A program made the position numbers and the translations under genes. Under the pieces are notes generated by a model. It saw only the letters and a program-made list of their open reading frames with translations. It did not search any database and was not told where the DNA came from. Of a stretch of DNA of 64,000 nt, positions 15,807 to 24,846 are shown in pieces. This DNA comes from Actibacterium sp. MT2.3-13A (GTDB lineage Bacteria > Pseudomonadota > Alphaproteobacteria > Rhodobacterales > Rhodobacteraceae). The stretch covers positions 1 through 64,000 of the forward strand of contig NZ_JAGSOU010000013.1 of assembly GCF_018139985.1 (NCBI RefSeq), read 5' to 3'. Every line of letters begins with the position of its first letter. Within the stretch, counting starts at the first letter, position 1.

Positions 15807-17009
15807 TCATGCATCGCGATTGCGCGCCTTCGAATAGCTCAGCCCCGCGATCACGCCGCGCAGCTCCGCCAGGCCCCGCATCCGCCCGATCAGCGGATAG
15901 CCCGGATGCGTGCCGCGCCCGAGATCGGACAGCAGTTCGTGGCCGTGGTCGGGCCGGAACGGGATCTCCCAGTCCGCGCGTCCTGCTTCCTGCCGCCGGG
16001 TCTCCTCGTCGAGCAGAACCTCGATCAGCGCGGCCATGTCGGTGTCGCCTTCCAGATGCGCGGCCTCCTGGAACGAGCCGTCATCTTCTTTCGCCACGTT
16101 GCGCAGATGGGCGAAATGGATGCGCGGCGCAAAGCGGCGCGCGATGGCCGGCACGTCGTTGGCCGGGTTGGCGCCAAGCGACCCCGAGCACAGCGTCAGC
16201 CCGTTCTCGACCGTGTGCTGCTGACCCAGGACCCAGGCGATGTCGTCGGCATCCGACACGATCCGGGGCAGGCCCAACAGGTCGCGCGGCGGGTCGTCGG
16301 GATGCACGCACATCCGCACGCCCAGATCGGCGGCTGCCGGAATGACCTCGGCCAGGAAGCGGGCGTAGTTGGCCCGGAGCGCGGCCCGGTCGAGGCCGCG
16401 ATAGCCCCCGAGCGCGGCGCGCAACCCTTCGATGTCATAGCGGTCGAAGGCGCCGGGCAGGCCGGCCATGATGCTGGCCAGCAGCCGGTCGCGGTCGGCC
16501 TCGGTGGCGGTCTTGTGCCAATGCGCCGCCGCCGACAGGACGGCATCGGAATAGTCCGCCTCGGCGCCTGGGCGGCGCAGCATGTGAACCTCGAACGCGG
16601 CCATGTGCAGTTGGGAAAACCGCAGTGCCGTGCCGCCGCCGCGTACCGGCGCGTCGAGATCGGTGCGCGTCCAGTCCAGCAGAGGCATGAAGTTGTAGCA
16701 GATCACCCGCACGCCGCAGGCGGCGAGATTGGCCATCGACTGCCGGTAATTGGCGAAAAGCGGGGCGAGGTCGCCCTCGCCGCGCTTGATCGCCTCGTGC
16801 ACCGGCAGGCTCTCGACCACGTTCCATTCCAGGCCGAGGGCGGGATCGGCGGCGATCTGGGCCTGCCGCGCGCGGATGGCGTCGGTCGGCCAGACCGCGC
16901 CATAGGGGATTTCGTGCAGGGCGGTCACGATGCCCCGCGCCCCGGTCTGGACAATCTCGGTCAGGGCGATCCTGTCCAGCCCGCCATACCAGCGCCAGCT
17001 TTCCCTCAT
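15807..17009 (-). CDS. uxuA: mannonate dehydratase UxuA
   Basis: 400 residues, the normal length. UxuA removes water from D-mannonate to give 2-keto-3-deoxygluconate in hexuronate breakdown. The start MRESWRWYGGLDRIAL, the segment VCYNFMPLLDWTRTDLD (with I for V here) and the metal-binding region with CVHPDDPP, CSGSLGANPAND and HFAHLRNV are the family marks, including the histidine and cysteine ligands of the metal site. The ATG overlaps the uxuB stop as ATGA, so the genes are coupled. The enzyme is cytosolic and manganese or iron dependent in known cases. Confidence 0.96.
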   Translation of the reverse strand: MRESWRWYGGLDRIALTEIVQTGARGIVTALHEIPYGAVWPTDAIRARQAQIAADPALGLEWNVVESLPVHEAIKRGEGDLAPLFANYRQSMANLAACGVRVICYNFMPLLDWTRTDLDAPVRGGGTALRFSQLHMAAFEVHMLRRPGAEADYSDAVLSAAAHWHKTATEADRDRLLASIMAGLPGAFDRYDIEGLRAALGGYRGLDRAALRANYARFLAEVIPAAADLGVRMCVHPDDPPRDLLGLPRIVSDADDIAWVLGQQHTVENGLTLCSGSLGANPANDVPAIARRFAPRIHFAHLRNVAKEDDGSFQEAAHLEGDTDMAALIEVLLDEETRRQEAGRADWEIPFRPDHGHELLSDLGRGTHPGYPLIGRMRGLAELRGVIAGLSYSKARNRDA

Positions 17010-18457
17010 CTGGTGATCCTTTCGACGGCGCCGCGGGCGCCGAGGGTTTCAAGATCGTCGCAGGCGCGGATCAGGGCGGCGCGGAACCCGGCGTGATCGG
17101 ACAGCGCGCCGAACACAGCGCGATGGGCCAGATAGGCGTCGACCCGCGCGCCGGTCTCCGGGCTGTTCTGCCACAGGCCGCGCAGGGGATCGGCCAGCGG
17201 ATCGCGCACATCGATGGCGGCGCCGGCCTCGTCCCGGCCCGAAACGTATTTCATCCATGCCGCCACGGCCAGCGTCAGGCCGGGGCAGGGGCGGCCGGCC
17301 TGCAGATTGTCGGCAATCGTGTCGAGGATCCGTTGCGGCAGTTTCCGCGACCCGTCCATGGCGATCTGCCACATGGCGTGGCGGATCGCGGGGTTGCGGT
17401 AGCGCGCCAGCAGGGCGCGGGCATAGGCCGCGAGGTCGGCGCCCTGCGGCGGCGTGAGGGTCGGGATGATCTCGTCCCGCCAGAGCGTGTCGCACAGCCC
17501 TGCAAACAGAGGGTCGGAGACGGCATCGCAGATGGTTGCGTGGCCGGCGAGATAGCCGAGATAGGCCAGCGCCGAATGAGTGCCGTTCAGGCAGCGCAGC
17601 TTCATCTTCTCGAACGGGGTGACGTCAGCGACCATCTCGGCGCCGGCGGCGGCAAGATCGGGCCGGGCGCCGTCCACGAAATCGTCCTCCACCACCCATT
17701 GGCGGAAGGGTTCGTGCATCACCGGGGCGAGGTCGCGCCGGCCGGTCGCGGCGCAAACCGCCTCGATGTCCTCTTTTGTCGTCGCCGGGACGATCCGGTC
17801 CACCATGCAGCTGGGAAAGCGGGCCTCGGCCTCGATCCAGTCCGCCAGCGCCTTGTCCCGCGCGGCGGCGAACTCCAGAACCAGACGGCGCAGGACTTGG
17901 CCGTTTTCCGGAAGGTTGTCGCAGCTGAGCACGGTGAAGGGGCGCTGTCCGGCGCGACGCCTGCGCTCCAGCGCACCCACCAGAAACCCCAGCGCCGTGC
18001 GCGGGTTCTGGGGATGAGCCAGGTCATGACTGATGTCGGGATGGTCGGCCTGCAACCGCCCGGTCGAGGGCACATGGCAATAGCCCTTCTCGGTGATCGT
18101 CAGGCTCACCAACCTGATCCCGGGTGCCGCCATGACATCCAGCAGGCATGCGGGATCCTCCGGGGCGACCAGAACGTCGGTGACGACGTCCATCAGCCGA
18201 TAGCTGCGCCCGTCGGGTCCCAGTTCCACGGCGGTGTAGACATGATCCTGCGGGGCGAGCCTGTCGCGCATCGCCGGGCTTTGCAGGCTGGCGCCGATCA
18301 CCCCCCAGTCACCGCCGCTTTGCGCCATTGCATCGGCCAGATAGGTGGCGACATGCGCGCGGAAGAACGCCCCCAGGCCAAGGTGGACGATCCCGGGCTT
18401 CGGGCGCCGTGACCCGGCGGGCAGGTCGCGGGCGGACAGGCGGATCGGATCGGTCAC
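17006..18457 (-). CDS. uxuB: fructuronate reductase, mannitol dehydrogenase family (UxuB)
   Basis: 483 residues, a long-chain polyol dehydrogenase. The N-terminal Rossmann domain has GIVHLGLGAFFRAHVATYLADA. The catalytic region has VDRIVPATT, the QWVVEDDF stretch and the KMKLRCLNGTHSALAYLG motif with the catalytic lysine and histidine. Between uxaC and uxuA, this is the NAD-dependent reduction of D-fructuronate to D-mannonate rather than mannitol oxidation. It starts at GTG (18455-18457), overlapping the uxaC stop as GTGA, and ends overlapping the uxuA start. Confidence 0.93.
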   Translation of the reverse strand: MTDPIRLSARDLPAGSRRPKPGIVHLGLGAFFRAHVATYLADAMAQSGGDWGVIGASLQSPAMRDRLAPQDHVYTAVELGPDGRSYRLMDVVTDVLVAPEDPACLLDVMAAPGIRLVSLTITEKGYCHVPSTGRLQADHPDISHDLAHPQNPRTALGFLVGALERRRRAGQRPFTVLSCDNLPENGQVLRRLVLEFAAARDKALADWIEAEARFPSCMVDRIVPATTKEDIEAVCAATGRRDLAPVMHEPFRQWVVEDDFVDGARPDLAAAGAEMVADVTPFEKMKLRCLNGTHSALAYLGYLAGHATICDAVSDPLFAGLCDTLWRDEIIPTLTPPQGADLAAYARALLARYRNPAIRHAMWQIAMDGSRKLPQRILDTIADNLQAGRPCPGLTLAVAAWMKYVSGRDEAGAAIDVRDPLADPLRGLWQNSPETGARVDAYLAHRAVFGALSDHAGFRAALIRACDDLETLGARGAVERITR

Positions 18458-19860
18458 AGCTTGTAGGCCCTCCGTGCGAGGCCGCAGGCCAGGTCGGGGG
18501 CAAGTTCATGCGCCTCGTCCAGATCCAGCCGCCCGCTGGCCACCAGCCGCGCGAGAAAGGCGCAGTCGACGCGGCGGGCGACGTCGTGGCGGGCGGGGAT
18601 CGAACAGAAGGCGCGGGTATCGTCGTTGAAGCCCACGCTGTTGTAGAACCCGGCGGTTTCCGTGGTCATCTCGCGATAGCGCATCATGCCCTCGTAGCTG
18701 TCGAAGAACCACCAGGCCGGCCCCAGCCTGAGCGCCGGATAGGCCCCTGCCAGCGGCGCCAGTTCGCGCCCATAGGCGGTTTCGTCCAGCGTGAACAGGA
18801 TCAGGGTCAGGTCGGGCGACAGGCCGACCGCGTTCAGCAGCGGCTTCAGCGCGGTGACGAAATCGGTGGGGCCGGGGATGTCGAACCCCTTGTCGCGGCC
18901 ATGCCGGGCCATGATCCGCGACGAATGGTTGCGGCGCGATCCGGGGTGAAGCTGCATGACGAGCCCGTCCTCGATGCTCATCCGCGCCATTTCGGTCAGC
19001 ATCTGCGCCCGGAACAGCTCCGCCTCACCGGGCGAGGCCGCGCCGGACAGCACCCGGTCGAACAGCGCCGTCGCCTCCGGTTTCGGCAGATCGGCGGTGC
19101 GGGCCGAAGGGTGGCCATGATCGGTGGCGGTCGCGCCCATGCCCCGAAACGCCGCGCGCCGGATGCGGTGGGCCTCGAGATAGCCTTGCCAGGTGGTGGT
19201 GTCCGCGCCCGTGATGTCGGCGAAGCGTTCGACATTCGCGACGAAGCCCTCGAATTCGGGGTCGATCACCGGATCGGGGCGATAGGTCGGGACAACCCGC
19301 CCGTGCCAGCCGTCGTCGCGAATTTTCTTGTGCCAGCGCAGATCGTCGAGCGGGCTGTCCGTGGTCGCAATCACCTCGATTCCGAACCGGTCGTAGAGTG
19401 CGCGGGGGCGGAACTCCGGCCGGGCCAGGCACGCGCTGATCCGGTCGAAATAGTCGTCGGCGTTCTCCGCGCTCAACCGCGATTCGGCGCCGAAGACGTC
19501 CTGAAAAGCGTGATCGAGCCACAGCCGGCTGGGGGTCCCCCGGAACAGGTGATAATGCGCGGCGAACAGGCGCCAGATCTTGCGGCTGTCGGTCTCGAAC
19601 CAGCCGCCGTCGCGCCGCGGAACGCCAAGCCCGGCCAGATCGACCCCGGCCGAGCACAGCATACGAAACACATAATGGTCCGGGGTCACGAACAACTGCG
19701 CGGGGTCGGCGAAGGGCGCGTCGGTGGCAAACCACTGCGGGTCGGTATGGCCGTGCGGGCAGACCAGCGGCAGCGCCCGGACCGCCTCGTATAGCTCGCG
19801 GGCGACGGCGCGTTGCGCCGGTTCAGCCGGCAGCAGCCTGTTTTCATCCAGAAATCCCAA
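18454..19860 (-). CDS. uxaC: glucuronate isomerase UxaC
   Basis: 468 residues, the normal length. UxaC interconverts D-glucuronate and D-fructuronate (and galacturonate and tagaturonate), the first step of hexuronate use. The amidohydrolase-type metal site begins with CPHGHTDPQWFA near residue 30. The start is taken as TTG (19858-19860), directly after GGAGGAG and matching the family start xFLDENRLL. The open frame further upstream is only a shadow of the next gene. It lies 35 bases after the enolase-superfamily gene and overlaps uxuB, so it is part of the same operon. Confidence 0.93.
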   Translation of the reverse strand: MGFLDENRLLPAEPAQRAVARELYEAVRALPLVCPHGHTDPQWFATDAPFADPAQLFVTPDHYVFRMLCSAGVDLAGLGVPRRDGGWFETDSRKIWRLFAAHYHLFRGTPSRLWLDHAFQDVFGAESRLSAENADDYFDRISACLARPEFRPRALYDRFGIEVIATTDSPLDDLRWHKKIRDDGWHGRVVPTYRPDPVIDPEFEGFVANVERFADITGADTTTWQGYLEAHRIRRAAFRGMGATATDHGHPSARTADLPKPEATALFDRVLSGAASPGEAELFRAQMLTEMARMSIEDGLVMQLHPGSRRNHSSRIMARHGRDKGFDIPGPTDFVTALKPLLNAVGLSPDLTLILFTLDETAYGRELAPLAGAYPALRLGPAWWFFDSYEGMMRYREMTTETAGFYNSVGFNDDTRAFCSIPARHDVARRVDCAFLARLVASGRLDLDEAHELAPDLACGLARRAYKL

Positions 19861-19895
19861 GGCTCCTCCCCGTCTCTTTCTCCCCGGTGCCGGCC

Positions 19896-21065
19896 TCAGG
19901 CGTCGACCCTGTAGGCGGCGATGAAATCGCGGTCGGGCTCGACGCCCAGGCCGGGGCCGGTGGGGATGGCCACCTTGCCGCCCGAGCGTTTGATCTGGCC
20001 CTGGATATCCAGCGGCTCGCGCAGTAGCTGATCGCGGAACTTGTTGTCGGTCGTGTCGAATTCGAGCCACGGTTGCCACTGGTGCATGCCGCCGGGCAGC
20101 GGCGGCATGACCGCCAGCAACTGCAGGTTGGTGGCCACTGCAATGGCCGAACCCCAGACATGGTTCGCGACGGGCGTGAAATGCGCATGCGCCAGCGCCA
20201 GCACGCGCAGGTATTCCGAGATCCCGCCCAGCGCGCAGACCTCGGGCTGGGCGATGTCGAGCCCGCGGTTCTCAAGCAGCGCGCGCCAGCCCCAGCGATT
20301 GAATTCGGCCTCGCCGCCGGCGATGTTCACCTTCAGCCCGGCGCGCAACTCGCGGTAGCCGTCCAGATCCTCGGGCGCCACCGGCTCCTCGAACCAGTAG
20401 GCGTCGAGCTCTTCCAGCGCCCGGCCGACATAGAAGGCGTCGGAGGTGGTGTAGCAATGGTTGGCATCCACCATGAACGGAAAGTCGGGCCCGACGCCCC
20501 GCCGCACGGCCTGCGCCAGTTTCACGTCGTCCCTGGGGCCGAGTCCGACCTTCATCTTGGTTGCCGCGAACCCCATGTCGCGGATCGCGGCGGCCTCGTC
20601 CTCAAACCGGGCGGCCAGCGAGGCGGTATCTTCGGGTCTCAGCATCATGCCGTAGCCATAGACGCCGACCTCGGTGCGATGCGCGCCGCCGATCAGCTTG
20701 TGGATGGGCAGGCCCGCCACCTTGCCGGCGATATCCCACAAGGCGATGTCCACGCCGGACAGCGCCTGCAGCGGCATCCCCTTCTGCCCGTGGTCGCGGG
20801 TGAGGTTGTAGACCTTGTGCCAGATCACGTCGCGGTCCAGCGGGTCGTCGCCAAGGATCAGCGGCTGGATCACCTTTTCGACGATGGTCTTGTTGGCCAG
20901 GGCCACGTTGCCGGGCCCGAAACACTCGCCCCAGCCGGTGATGCCCTCATCGGTCTCGACCTCGACCAGATGCGCGCTGCGCTTGGCGTAGAACTGCTGC
21001 GAATACCCCAGCAGTTCGGGGAGGTCGTATTGCAGCACATGGCTGGTGACCCTTGTGATCTTCAT
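19896..21065 (-). CDS. enolase-superfamily (mandelate racemase/muconate lactonising) enzyme, galactarolactone cycloisomerase-like
   Basis: 389 residues. All expected active-site residues can be seen: K170 and K172 in TKMKVG, D200 and N202 in VDANH, E226 in WFEEP, E252 in AGGEAEF, D270 and the general-acid position H302 in NHVWG. The overall sequence, including the FRDQLLREPL and GPGLGVE ending, recalls the galactarolactone cycloisomerase group of Agrobacterium, but an acid-sugar dehydratase is equally possible. It heads the operon with uxaC-uxuB-uxuA and has a FadR-type palindrome 64 bases upstream. A link to uronate or aldarate breakdown is therefore well supported, while the exact substrate is not. 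Confidence 0.9.
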   Translation of the reverse strand: MKITRVTSHVLQYDLPELLGYSQQFYAKRSAHLVEVETDEGITGWGECFGPGNVALANKTIVEKVIQPLILGDDPLDRDVIWHKVYNLTRDHGQKGMPLQALSGVDIALWDIAGKVAGLPIHKLIGGAHRTEVGVYGYGMMLRPEDTASLAARFEDEAAAIRDMGFAATKMKVGLGPRDDVKLAQAVRRGVGPDFPFMVDANHCYTTSDAFYVGRALEELDAYWFEEPVAPEDLDGYRELRAGLKVNIAGGEAEFNRWGWRALLENRGLDIAQPEVCALGGISEYLRVLALAHAHFTPVANHVWGSAIAVATNLQLLAVMPPLPGGMHQWQPWLEFDTTDNKFRDQLLREPLDIQGQIKRSGGKVAIPTGPGLGVEPDRDFIAAYRVDA

Positions 21066-21128
21066 GCGCGGACCTCATGCAGCAGATGCCAGACAAAGAC
21101 GCGCGCCGGTGGGGCCGACGCGCAGACA

Positions 21129-21144
21129 AAATGGTATACCAAAT
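21129..21144. promoter_or_regulatory. FadR-type operator 1 (palindrome around TGGTATACCA)
   Basis: AAATGGTATACCAAAT, with a perfect ten-base core, lies 64 bases before the start of the enolase-superfamily gene and after the FadR-family gene. It matches operator 2 at 25221-25236 in 14 of 16 positions. The TGGT-N2-ACCA form is typical of FadR-family GntR sites, and the regulator gene is adjacent. Confidence 0.8.
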
Positions 21145-21172
21145 GCCGACGGCTGGCAATGTGACGCCGCGC

Positions 21173-21847
21173 TCAACCCTCGGCCTGCCTGGGGCCGGCG
21201 CCTTGCTCAAGTGCAATCACCGGGCGGATATTCTCGGCCAGACCGCCCAGGTGCATCTCGATCGCCGCCTTGGCGGCCTGGATATCGCGGGCCTCCAGCG
21301 CGTCGAGAATGGCCGCGTGGTGGTTCACCACGCGCTCGCGGGTGCGTTTCTGCCGGGCAGACAGGAAACGGGCCCGCCAAAGCCGTTCGAGGTAGGATCG
21401 GTAGGTGTCCAGCAGCGCGGCGTTGTGCGTGGCCTTGGCGATTGCGTGGTGGAACGCCATGTCGATCTCGAACAGGTCCAGCGCTCCGACCAGGTCGTAT
21501 TTTGCGACCACCTCCTCGTGGATGGCACGGATTTCGGCAATGTCCTCGTCGGTGGCATTGCGGCACGCCAGTTCTGCCGCGAGATATTCGATCGCCAGCA
21601 ACACTTCGATCGCATCCGAGATTTCCCTGAAGGTCGGCTTTGCCACGGTCGGGCTGTGGGCCGGGCGCAGCACCAGCAGGCCCTCCTTGGCCAGGATCCG
21701 GATGGCCTCGCGCATCGGGGTGCGGCTGACCCCCATTTCGGCGGCGCTGTCGCGCTCCTTTATGGTGGCTCCGGGCGGGAACTTGCCGCGCAGGATGTCC
21801 CTGCGAAGCTGGGTTGCGATCTGCTCTGCCAGGATCTGCTCTGCCAT
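21173..21847 (-). CDS. FadR-family GntR regulator of the hexuronate genes
   Basis: 224 residues from ATG 21845-21847. The winged helix (residues 1-75) reads GKFPPGATIKERDSAAEMGVSRTPMREAIRILAKEGL. The FCD effector domain follows, with metal-site segments DMAFHHAIAKATHN and NHHAAILDAL. It is the last gene of the aminotransferase-hydroxyacid dehydrogenase-aldolase operon. Near-identical palindromes precede that operon and the neighbouring uxaC operon, so it very likely represses both and itself, and is released by a pathway intermediate. Known hexuronate regulators such as ExuR and UxuR bind fructuronate or tagaturonate. The ligand here is inferred, not known. Confidence 0.92.
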   Translation of the reverse strand: MAEQILAEQIATQLRRDILRGKFPPGATIKERDSAAEMGVSRTPMREAIRILAKEGLLVLRPAHSPTVAKPTFREISDAIEVLLAIEYLAAELACRNATDEDIAEIRAIHEEVVAKYDLVGALDLFEIDMAFHHAIAKATHNAALLDTYRSYLERLWRARFLSARQKRTRERVVNHHAAILDALEARDIQAAKAAIEMHLGGLAENIRPVIALEQGAGPRQAEG

Positions 21848-21893
21848 TTCCTTGCCTGGGCTCCTTTCCTGCCGGTGCCGTTTGCGGGCGGAG

Positions 21894-22682
21894 TCACTCC
21901 TGCGGCGGCGCCGAGACCCGCTGCCGATACGCGGCCACACGGCCCGAGGCGACGCGCCGAAGCGCCACGATGTCGATGTCGATCGCGGCAAAGACGCAGC
22001 CCGCGTCCAGAACCGCCTCCAGAAGGTCGTCGTCGGGCGACAGGAAACCGGCCGGCTTTCCGGCGGCCCGGACACGCCGGATCGCGTCGATGATCGCGGC
22101 CTTCACCTCGGGGTGCTTCAGATCGCCCGGATGGCCGAGGCTGGCCGCCAGATCCGCGGGGCCGATGAAAATGCCATCGACCCCCGGGGTCGCGGCGATG
22201 TCTTCGAGATCGTCCAGCGCCTCGCGGGTCTCGATCTGGACGATCAGGCAGATCTCTTCGCGGGCGCGGGTGAAATATCCGGGGATCGCCCCGAAGCGGT
22301 TGGCGCGCACGGCGCCGGCCACGCCGCGCAGCCCCTCGGGCGGATAGGCGACGGCGGCCGCGGCCAGCCGGGCCTCTGCGCCGTTCTGGACGTAAGGAAC
22401 GAGGATCGTCTGCGCGCCGACATCCAGCATCTTCTTGATTTCGGCCACGTCCAGGCTGCGCACCCGCACGACCGGTTGCACCGGGTAGGGTGCCATGGCC
22501 TGCAGACCGGCCAGAACCTCGGGCACGTCGCGCGGGGAATGTTCGCAATCCAGCACGATCCAGTCATAGCCACAGCCGGCCAGCATTTCGCTGACGGCAG
22601 GGTCGCGGATCGCGCTCCACAGGCCCAGTTGCGGCCGGCCCTCGGCAATCGCGGCCTTGAAGCTGTTCTTGGGGAGATCCAT
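21894..22682 (-). CDS. HpcH/HpaI class II pyruvate aldolase
   Basis: 262 residues from ATG 22680-22682, preceded by GGAAAGG. A GTG one codon earlier is less likely. The class II aldolase marks are clear: WIVLDCEHSP near residue 45, VVRVRS with the pyruvate-binding arginine, the metal ligand E in VQIETREALD and D in GIFIGPADLAASLG. The family cleaves 2-keto-3-deoxy sugar acids or similar 4-hydroxy-2-oxo acids to pyruvate and an aldehyde. Here it could split the 2-keto-3-deoxy acid formed by UxuA or by the enolase-family enzyme. It sits between the hydroxyacid dehydrogenase and the regulator. Confidence 0.9.
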   Translation of the reverse strand: MDLPKNSFKAAIAEGRPQLGLWSAIRDPAVSEMLAGCGYDWIVLDCEHSPRDVPEVLAGLQAMAPYPVQPVVRVRSLDVAEIKKMLDVGAQTILVPYVQNGAEARLAAAAVAYPPEGLRGVAGAVRANRFGAIPGYFTRAREEICLIVQIETREALDDLEDIAATPGVDGIFIGPADLAASLGHPGDLKHPEVKAAIIDAIRRVRAAGKPAGFLSPDDDLLEAVLDAGCVFAAIDIDIVALRRVASGRVAAYRQRVSAPPQE

Positions 22683-22712
22683 CACATGCCTTTCCGGGCG
22701 CGGGCGCCCTGT

Positions 22713-23651
22713 TCAGTTCACCGGGGTCAGAAGCGCGTCGCCGTTCAGGAAGGCGCGGGCATTGTCGCGTTGCAGCTGGCCCATCGCGGCGCGGGTCTCG
22801 ACCGTGGCCGAGCCCTGGTGCGGTTGCAGGACAACGTTGTCGAGCTTGAGGAAGCGCGGGTCGATGTCTGGCTCGTTCAGGAACACGTCCAGCCCGGCGC
22901 CGGCGATCGCGCCGCTTTCCAGCGCGTCCAGCAGCGCCGCCTCGTCGATGGTCGAGCCGCGCGAGATGTTCACGATGATGCCGCGCGGGCCCAACGCGGC
23001 GATGACCTCTTTCGAGACGTGGTTCTCGGTCTCGGGGCCGCCGACCAGCGCGACGATCAGGTAATCCACCGCCTCGGCCAGAGAAACCGGGTCGGCGTGA
23101 TAGGTCCAGCCGGGCGTCTCCTTCTCGCGGCGCGAGGTATAGTGGATTTCCATGTCAAAGGCGGCCAGTCGGTTGGCGATGGCGCGCCCGATCCGGCCCA
23201 GGCCCACGATCCCGGCGCGGCCGCCGCTGACCTTGCGCGCCAGCCCGAAATTGCCCCTCGCCGCCCAGTTTCCCGAGCTCACCCAATCGGCCGCCGGGAG
23301 CATCTGCCGGCCCTGCGCGATCAGCAGCGCGACCGCCAGATCGGCAACGTCGTCGTTCAGAACGTCTGGCGTGTTGGTCACCTTGATGCCGCGCGCGGTG
23401 GCGGCGGCCACGTCTATGGCGTCGTAGCCCACGCCGAAATTGGCGATCAGGCCGAGATTGGGCAGCAGGTCCATCTCGGCGCCGCCCAGCGGGTGATGCC
23501 CCATGAAGGTCAGCGCCCTGATCTGCCGGCGCTGATCCTCGGGCAAGGCGGCGATATCGCCCGGCCCGTTGGCGAAGACCGGGGCCAGCTCGTTCTCCAG
23601 CGCCGCGCGGTCGGTGTCCGAATAAGTGCCGATGGCCAGAACTGTCGTCAT
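22713..23651 (-). CDS. D-isomer-specific 2-hydroxyacid dehydrogenase (glyoxylate/hydroxypyruvate reductase type)
   Basis: 312 residues from ATG 23649-23651. The catalytic domain begins MTTVLAIGTYSDTD and the NAD(P)-binding motif is GIVGLGRIGRAIA near residue 150. SRRE after the second strand suggests NADPH preference. The catalytic residues are R in NISRGS, E in the NEPDI region and H in VLQPHQGSAT. It probably reduces a short 2-oxo acid or aldehyde-acid, such as glyoxylate, hydroxypyruvate or tartronate semialdehyde, made by the neighbouring aldolase. It lies 17 bases after the aminotransferase gene. Confidence 0.9.
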   Translation of the reverse strand: MTTVLAIGTYSDTDRAALENELAPVFANGPGDIAALPEDQRRQIRALTFMGHHPLGGAEMDLLPNLGLIANFGVGYDAIDVAAATARGIKVTNTPDVLNDDVADLAVALLIAQGRQMLPAADWVSSGNWAARGNFGLARKVSGGRAGIVGLGRIGRAIANRLAAFDMEIHYTSRREKETPGWTYHADPVSLAEAVDYLIVALVGGPETENHVSKEVIAALGPRGIIVNISRGSTIDEAALLDALESGAIAGAGLDVFLNEPDIDPRFLKLDNVVLQPHQGSATVETRAAMGQLQRDNARAFLNGDALLTPVN

Positions 23652-23668
23652 GGGAAATGCCTTTCGGG

Positions 23669-24841
23669 TCAGAGGAGGTTGCGGATGCGGCGGATCGCTT
23701 CCAGGATGTTTTCGGTGCTGTTGGCGTAGGAGAAGCGCAGGTATCCCTCGCCCCAGGCGCCGAACGAGGTGCCCGCCACGGTGGCCACGCCGGCCTCCGA
23801 GAGGAACCGGTCCTGCGCCTGTTTCGAGGTCATGCCGGTGCCCTCGATGTTGGGGAAGGCGTAGAAGGCCCCCGCCGCATCGGCGCAGCGCACGCCCGGC
23901 AGGCTGTTGAGTTCCCGCACGATCACCTCGCGGCGCCGGTCGAACTGGTCGACCATGTCGCGAACCGCGTCCTGCGGCCCGGTCAGCGCGGCGATGCCGG
24001 CATACTGGGTGGCGGCGTTGACGCAGGAATGGTCGTTGATGCAGAGCCGCGTCACCGGATCGACCATGCTGTCGGGCCAGACCGCATAGCCCAGCCGCCA
24101 GCCGGTCATGGCGTAGGTCTTCGACCAACCGTCCAGCATGATCAGCCGGTCGCGGATCTCGGGGTAGGTCAGAAGTGACACATGCTCGCGCCCGCCATAG
24201 AGCATCTGCGAATAGATCTCGTCCGACATCAGCGCGACATGGGGATGGTCCAGCAGCCCGGCGACCAGCTTGTCGATCTCTTCGCGCGGCGTGACGCCGC
24301 CGGTGGGGTTGGCAGGGCTGTTGATGATGATCAGCCGGGTCCTGTCGGTGATCTGGCCCAGAACCGCCTCGGCCGAGAAGGCGAAGCCGTTCTTCTCCTC
24401 CAGCGCGATCGGCACCGGGGTGGCGCCGGAATAGCGGATGACCGACTCGTAGATCGGGAAGCCGGGGTTGGGATACATGATCTCCACCCCCGGCTGACCG
24501 AACATCAGCACGGCGAAGAACATCGTCGGCTTGCCGCCGGGCACCACGATCACGTTGTCGGGGTTGACCTCGGCGCCGTGGCGGCGGTGCAGATCGGCGG
24601 CGACGGCTTCGCGCAGGGCGGGGATGCCGTTGGCCGGGGTATAGCCGTGATGGCCGTCGCGCAGCGCCTTGATCCCGGCCTCGACGATGTGATCCGGCGT
24701 GCGGAAGTCCGGCTGGCCGATGCCGAGATTGATGATGTCCCGGCCTTCGGCGGACAGCCTGTTGGCGCGGGCCAGAACCTCGAAGGCGGATTCGGTGCCC
24801 AGGCGGGAGATGCTGTCGGCGAATTGCAGATCTGCGGTCAT
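23669..24841 (-). CDS. PLP-dependent class I/II aminotransferase
   Basis: 390 residues from ATG 24839-24841. Fold-type I features include IINLGIGQPDF near residue 36, NPANPTGGV (as SPANPTGGV), the DEIYSQM strand and the PLP lysine in GWSKTYAMTGWRLGY near residue 235. The C-terminal arginine region is LRFSYANSTENI. The substrate is not evident. In this operon it could transaminate a 2-oxo acid from sugar-acid cleavage, or serve an unrelated purpose. The gene starts five bases after a 119-residue unidentified reading frame, with a FadR-type palindrome further upstream. Confidence 0.9.
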   Translation of the reverse strand: MTADLQFADSISRLGTESAFEVLARANRLSAEGRDIINLGIGQPDFRTPDHIVEAGIKALRDGHHGYTPANGIPALREAVAADLHRRHGAEVNPDNVIVVPGGKPTMFFAVLMFGQPGVEIMYPNPGFPIYESVIRYSGATPVPIALEEKNGFAFSAEAVLGQITDRTRLIIINSPANPTGGVTPREEIDKLVAGLLDHPHVALMSDEIYSQMLYGGREHVSLLTYPEIRDRLIMLDGWSKTYAMTGWRLGYAVWPDSMVDPVTRLCINDHSCVNAATQYAGIAALTGPQDAVRDMVDQFDRRREVIVRELNSLPGVRCADAAGAFYAFPNIEGTGMTSKQAQDRFLSEAGVATVAGTSFGAWGEGYLRFSYANSTENILEAIRRIRNLL

Positions 24842-24846
24842 GGGGT

